Shown: one piece after another, positions 59,201 to 64,000 of the stretch
Layout of the letters: every line of letters starts with the position of its first letter
How positions within the stretch are numbered: position 1 is the stretch's first letter
Assembly: GCA_021442155.1 (NCBI GenBank)
Contig: CM038223.1
Location: forward strand, 35,376,983 to 35,440,982
From: Cymbidium sinense
Lineage: Eukaryota > Streptophyta > Magnoliopsida > Asparagales > Orchidaceae
Length of the DNA stretch: 64,000 nucleotides
Reading direction: 5' to 3'
Translations under genes and position numbers: made by a program
The notes under the pieces: generated by a model
Database searches by the model: none
Seen by the model: only the letters and a program-made list of their open reading frames with translations
Told to the model about the DNA's origin: nothing

Positions 59201-60060
59201 ACTTCTGCATATGGATTTATTTGAACCCATTATCACTGCTAGCTTAGGAGGTAAATTTTATGGTTTTATTATTATTGATGATATATTTATATTTACTTGA
59301 ATTATATTCTTAGGACATAAAAATGAGACATTTGATTTTTTTTTTTAGGAAATTTGCAAAGCATATTTAAAGAGATTGAGGTTGTTTAATTATTAAGATT
59401 CAAACAAATCATGGTGGAGAGTCCAAAAATAATTTATTTGAAGATTTTTGTGATGAATTTTGAATTAAGCATAATATTTCTACTCGTAGGACTCCTCAAT
59501 AGAATGTTGTTTTATAAAAGAAAAATAGGATTTTGATAGAATTAAGTTGAGCTATGTTGCATGACTAAATATTACATAAATATTTTTTGTTCTAAAGTAG
59601 TTAATATTGCTTGTTATTTATGAGTAGAGATTATTTGAGACCTATCTTGAATAAGACCCCCTATGAGTTGTTCTTTGGAAAGAAACTTAAGATTAGCCAT
59701 TTTATATTTTTGGTTGCAAGTGTCTCATATAGAATAATGGAAAAGAATCTTTAAATAAGATGGTGGATATTTTTGGGATATTCTTTATTTGGTAGATCTT
59801 ATAGAGTATTTAACAAATGAAGATGATTGTAGAAGAATGTGTACATGTAATATTTAATGAAATTTGAGTTGATTCTATTAAAGATGCCTTAGTTGATGGT
59901 GAGGAAGAAAATTTCAAGGAAATTAATTTGGAAGAAAAAGTTGATTCTTTGCCAAAAGAGTGGAGATTTAATAAGAATCATCCTAAAGGCTTGATTATAA
60001 GAGATCAATCTTAAGGTGTTAAAACTAGAAGACATTTTAGTGATGTGATTAATCATTTTA
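59200..60060 (+). pseudogene. Ty1/copia integrase, broken
   Basis: LKLLHMDLFEPIITASLGGKFYGFIIIDD (59199-59282) holds the first catalytic Asp region. QTNHGGESKNNLFEDFCDEF near 59405-59460 is the next core segment, with the second catalytic Asp position replaced by Asn and the usual Glu-Phe changed. TPQxN and a KKNRIL-type segment follow with stops, then NKTPYELFFGKKLKISHF at 59655. After 59830 a spacer reads ECVHVIFNEI, VDSIKDALVDGEEENFKEI and PKEWRFNKNHPKGLIIRDQS, the usual link to reverse transcriptase. Not functional. Confidence 0.82.
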
Positions 60061-60099
60061 TTTTTTTTTATTCGAGATTGAACCTATGTCTATTGATGA

Positions 60100-60900
60100 A
60101 GCATTAAAAAACCATTATAAATTATAGCTATGGAAGAAGAAATGAATCAATTTGTTAGGAATGATGTTTTGGAATTAGTATCTAGACCCTAAGATCAAAA
60201 TGTGATTGGAACTAAATGGGTCTTTAGAAATAAGTTAGAAGACTCGGGTTGAATTGTTAGAAAAAGCTAGGTTAGTTGCACAAGGATACACATAAGTTAA
60301 AGGGGATTGATTTTGAGGAATCCTTTTCACTTGTAGCAAGATTAGAGGCTATTAGATTTCTCTTTATTTATGCTTATTATAGAGATTTTATACTTTTTCA
60401 AATGGATCTAAAAAATATAGTCTTGAATGGGTTTATTAACTATGATGTCTTTGTAGAACAATTCCCAAATTTTGAGAGCTTAGAATTTCTCGATCATAAT
60501 TTTATATTGAAGAAAGATTTATATGGTTTAAAATAGGCTCCTCAGGCTTGGTGTGATCAGTTGAGTAGTTTCCTTATTGACAATGAGTTTAGAAAGGGAA
60601 GAGTAGACATCACCCTATTTCTCAAAAAATATAGGTGATTACTTGATTATTGTATAAATATATGTGTATGGCATTTTCCTTGGAAATATAAATGAATCTT
60701 TGTATGTTGAGTTCTCATCTTTGATGTCAAAAGAGTTTGAAATGAGTGTGATAGGAGAACTTAATTTTTTCTTGGGTCTTCAAGTGAGACAATCAGAAAA
60801 TGGCACCTTAATTTATCAAACTAAGTATAAAAAAGATTTGATTAAAAGGTTTGACATGAATTGATTCAAATCTAATAAAAGTTACATAAGCCCATTAGAT
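60100..60900 (+). pseudogene. Ty1/copia reverse transcriptase, catalytic loop lost
   Basis: Main open piece 60276-60536: LKGIDFEESFSLVARLEAIRFL, then ILFQMDLKNIVLNGFINYDVFVEQFPNFES and ILKKDLYGLK, followed by APQAWCDQLSSFLIDNEF after a stop. Second piece 60664-60864: NESLYVEFSSLMSKEFEMSVIGELNFFLGLQVRQ, then IYQTKYKKDLIKRFDMN. Between them at 60661-60687 the catalytic loop reads IYVYGIFLG, where copia enzymes have YVDD; both Asp residues are gone. Order and spacing are normal. Upstream, 60120-60275 has broken KWVFRNK-like frames. Confidence 0.9.
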
Positions 60901-61610
60901 TGTAGTTAGATGAATCAAGTAAACTCATGAAAAAGAAGCTTAATAAGAGTATGATATGTTCACATTTATACCTTACTGACTTTAAGCCTAATATTGTATT
61001 TGTTATTTGTTTATATGCTCAATTTTAGGCTGCTATAAGAAATATCAAATGACTACACTCAAGCATATATTCCATTATTTGATAGGCACTTCTAGGTTAG
61101 GTTTGTAGTATCCTATAAATTCTATATCATGTGATTTCATAGCTTATTCTTATGTAGACTTTGTAGGTTGTAAAATAGATAGCAGAAGCACATCAGAACA
61201 TGTCAATTTTGAGAGTCATCTCTTGTGCTTCGGTCCTCTAGAAAATAGAACTTTATTTCTCTTTCTTTTGTTGGAGCAGTACATAGCTCTTGGAAGTTGT
61301 GTTTCTCAAGTTCTTTGATTAAAGCAACAATTAGAAGACTTTGGCATTAGGTTAAAAAACATTCTTGTTAGATGTGATAACCCTAGTGCTATTTATTAAC
61401 TAAAAAACTTATTCAACACTCATGAACCAAACATATTAAAAATTAGATATCACTTTGATAGGGATCATCTTTGTAAAGTAATGTTAATAATGAATTTGTT
61501 AGTATTAATTTTCAAATTGCTAACATTTTTACAAAAGCTCGAAGTGAAGAACATTTGTGTACTTTGAGATGTATGCTTGGTATGCTAGATCCATCTATTT
61601 AAATGAAATT
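60900..61610 (+). pseudogene. Ty1/copia RNase H, broken
   Basis: Follows the reverse transcriptase. Broken frames give a FKPNIVFVICLYAQF segment (60980), LGLxYPINSISCDFIAYSYVDFVGCKIDSRSTSEHVNF at about 61095-61210, EQYIALGSCVSQVL (61275), a LVRCDNPSAIY segment (61365) and RSEEHLCTLRCMLGMLDPSI at the end (61540-61600). These are the standard copia RNase H steps and the usual pol C-terminus. Stops and at least two frameshifts. Confidence 0.85.
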
Positions 61611-61644
61611 TATTTTTAGTATTCTATTTATTTAAAAAATGGAG

Positions 61645-61658
61645 TATATATATATATA
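61645..61658. repeat. Short (TA)n microsatellite
   Basis: TA run between copia pol and its polypurine tract. Confidence 0.85.
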
Positions 61659-61933
61659 TGTTGGTCTTTTAAAAATTTTTCTATCATTATTTTTCAAATA
61701 TGCATAATTTTATGGGGGATCTATTTTGTTTTGTTACTGCTACATGTTTTACTTATCTATTTGATTTTACTTAGATAAACCTATCATTTCATTTTATTTA
61801 AAGTTTGTTTAAACTTTAATTGTAAAATTTGTTATATTACTTAAAATAAATCTTTTCTTAAAAGAAAATGAAAGGTCACTTTGCATCTTCATCTCTGAAT
61901 ACTACCAACACAGATTTGTCATCATCAAAGAAG

Positions 61934-61948
61934 GAGAGATTATTGATG
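61934..61948 (+). other. Probable copia polypurine tract
   Basis: AAAGAAGGAGAGATTA-like purine-rich text preceded by TTTGTCATCATC, the context usually found just before the 3' LTR in this type of copia element. Confidence 0.6.
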
Positions 61949-62397
61949 CCATGAGCTCTATTTCCTATGCAATTGATTTTGATGATAACAAACATATGAT
62001 TACATAAAACTAATGTTTTATTTCAGGTGGTTCAAGAAGCTAACTAGACTCAGAATGCTGAGTCAGATTTAGAAAGTCAAGATTACCTAGAGTATGAAAA
62101 TTTAGGAATCTTCCTAGGTTGTTCAATAATAAAGAAAATAAGTGCCCAATAACACAAACATAATGGTCTAAACATCATATCATTTATTTGATTTTTTGTA
62201 TATTTTTTATATTTTAATTGCATCATTTTGAATTATTCTTTAAATTATGTTATTTTAGATAATTTAAGTACATGCATGAGATTAAGCCTTATTCATTGTG
62301 TTTTAAAGTGCGTTGGATTTATTTGAGACTTCATTCAGTTATTTTCATGCTTGGTCTTGCAAATTATCCATTTATTTTGGTATGAGAATTAAATTAT

Positions 62398-62465
62398 TTT
62401 GGCATTATTCAAATTATTATTTTTCTCTCTCCTATTTATCTTTTTCTCTCTCCTATCAATAATCT
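62398..62465 (+). repeat. Direct repeat, first copy
   Basis: TTTTGGCATTATTCAAATTA, then a CT-rich part and TATCAATAATCTC. It matches 63933-64000 with a few changes, 1,535 bp away. Confidence 0.75.
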
Positions 62466-63932
62466 CTTCCTAATTTTACTTTTCAAATATTATGAAATTT
62501 ATTAAATTTATTATCATATTATTTTTTTTATTTATAGAATTTTAAATTTATATTTGTTTGAAAATTGAATTTAAATAGTTATGAATTTTAAATTGTATTT
62601 TGCAAATGAGTTTTATTCATTTACGACATGGTATGGCTATCCCATAATGCATTCTTTGTCATATTATTTGAATTTAATTAACTTAATCTAAGATGATTTA
62701 AATTTAATTATAATGAGATTTTAAATTAAATGCTTTTTATTTTAATTTTCTAATTTAGAAAATATATTATTGATCCCTTATTAATCATTTTCGATTGAAT
62801 TAATCTATATAATTATTTCAAAAAGCTACTAAAATGGATTTATCATTATTTACATATGGTTGATTACATTAAATTAAGTTTGATCCATATTTGAAATTGA
62901 TTTGGCTGAAATCTTTTATATGTTATCTTGGATTTATTTTATTAGATTTTATTTTTAAACTTTGCATTTTAAATTCAAATTAATTTAGTTAATTTAGTTA
63001 GTAAATCATATTATTTGCATCAATCGTGATTGTCCAATCCTACTTAATTTAAATTTTAATTTATTTCAAATTGTTTGCATGTGCAAAATTTTCCAAAATC
63101 AAATTCCTTGCTTATGTGAATTTCCCTTCTATTTACTTTCCCTCTTATTTCCATCATGCTTTGGCAGAACCTTCATTTATATAATGAGCTAAAGTCTTAG
63201 CTATTAATTTTCTTGCTTTTCTCCAACTAGGCTGACTTCTTGCTAATCAAATACTTAGAGAATTTATTGAGTTTAGGTGCTAAACCTTATCATCACTTCA
63301 TTGATTTCACCTTGGTTGAGAATTAGATTGAAGATTGCTTGAAGTGAATGTGCATGAGATCAACTCCATCCATTACTTCTTCAACATCATTCGAGTGGAG
63401 ACTTATTTAAACCTTTTCAATCTTCTTTCAAGTCTTTGAATGATTAAAATTAAGTCATAGCTTCCATTCATCATACATTAAGGCCTTAAGTAAAAATTTA
63501 TATTTCATTACAATCTTTTGCTTTAGTAATTCGACTGCCTTGTTTTTGGATATAATAGATTCATGTGTTTTGAAGTTTATGATCTTTTGAAATATATTTT
63601 CATTCATATTTCAACTATATTTAAAAAATTTTATTTTGATTTGATATTTTCTTTTTAAGGTTTTTTTAATTTTTCTTTGCTTTCTTCTTTCTGCAAGTGT
63701 TTAAAAAGGCTCTTTTAATATCTTTTATCTTTCATCTTATACAAGCTTTCATTAAATTATTTGAAGTACTTCATTGAATTTAAAGTTGAGTTTTTGTTTG
63801 CATCTTTTCAAAATCATTAATCAGATAACACAAATTTTAGGCTCTCTTATATTTATTTGTCTTATCATTATGTGGTATTGAGTTGAGTGCAAAATCATTT
63901 TAAAATTAAGAGATAGATATACAAATTATATT

Positions 63933-64000
63933 TTGGCAATATTCAAATTATTCTTTTTCTCTTTCCTATTCTATATTTTTTTCCTCTTATCAATAATCAC
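63933..64000 (+). repeat. Direct repeat, second copy
   Basis: TTTTGGCAATATTCAAATTA through TATCAATAATCAC, the counterpart of 62398-62465. It reaches the last base, so it may be longer. Confidence 0.75.

Larger units (their letters stand above)
61949..64000 (+). mobile_element. Probable copia 3' LTR, runs off the window
   Basis: Begins after the polypurine tract with TGATGCCATGAGCTC and is AT-rich, without coding frames. No second copy of this LTR is in the window, so its end is unknown and insertions inside it cannot be excluded. A 70-bp direct repeat (62398-62465 and 63933-64000) may mark one. Confidence 0.45.

Noticed and set aside
1..64000. tRNA, rRNA, telomeric or organellar DNA
   Set aside because: No cloverleaf-like gene, rRNA core, TTTAGGG array or plastid/mitochondrial gene was seen on either strand by eye; a covariance-model search was not possible here.

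Overview
This window looks like nuclear DNA of a seed plant with a large, repeat-packed genome. It is AT-rich, and I found no host gene, tRNA or rRNA on either strand. Everything I could identify is transposable-element sequence: Ty3/gypsy elements (Tat/Ogre-like and Athila-like), at least two Ty1/copia elements, an L1-type LINE and an RTE LINE. All coding parts carry stops and frameshifts, many of which look like C-to-T or G-to-A changes. The species cannot be told from this.

The dominant component is one very long LTR family, present in six copies (1: 2091-10044 +; 2: 10045-17151 +; 3: 19561-26434 -; 4: 31292-32819 -; 5: 40027-47623 -; 6: 52216-58660 -). Full copies are about 6.4-7.9 kb and non-coding. 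Read in LTR orientation they hold: a start close to TGTTGACCTCAC; a Leu/Asn-codon-like AT-rich stretch; a block dense in TTGACC/TTGACT; a GC-richer block with a CCACGTGG-like core; a long TTAATTAA-rich part; a run of about 250-bp repeats containing TATATAGTCTGGACATCC; and an end with conserved stem-loops, finishing near AAAGCACCACA.

Left third (1-19560): a decayed plus-strand Tat-type gypsy element (gag, protease, then reverse transcriptase) is split between protease and reverse transcriptase by copies 1 and 2 in tandem. A minus-strand copia pol fragment abuts its end. Middle (19561-31291): copy 3 is a solo LTR with a perfect 5-bp target-site duplication inside that same minus-strand copia element, whose protease, gag and primer site continue at 26440-28303. 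An Athila-like LTR, primer site and gag (plus) and a 5'-truncated LINE (minus) follow.

Right half (31292-58660): a minus-strand Tat/Ogre-like retrotransposon of about 27 kb. In its reading direction it has a 6.4-kb 5' LTR (copy 6), a decayed tRNA-Arg-type primer binding site, a possible extra ORF, gag, protease, [copy 5, a solo LTR inserted in pol with near-perfect target duplication], reverse transcriptase, RNase H, a second RNase H-like domain, integrase, a tandem-repeat-rich 3' untranslated region carrying an RTE insertion, and an internally deleted 3' LTR (copy 4). It lies against a plus-strand copia pol (58661-61610) with a probable polypurine tract and 3' LTR running to the window end.

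The most notable points are the unusual LTR length, the variable 250-bp array and conserved hairpins inside the LTR, and the fact that two different gypsy elements are both broken by this LTR at nearly the same place between protease and reverse transcriptase.
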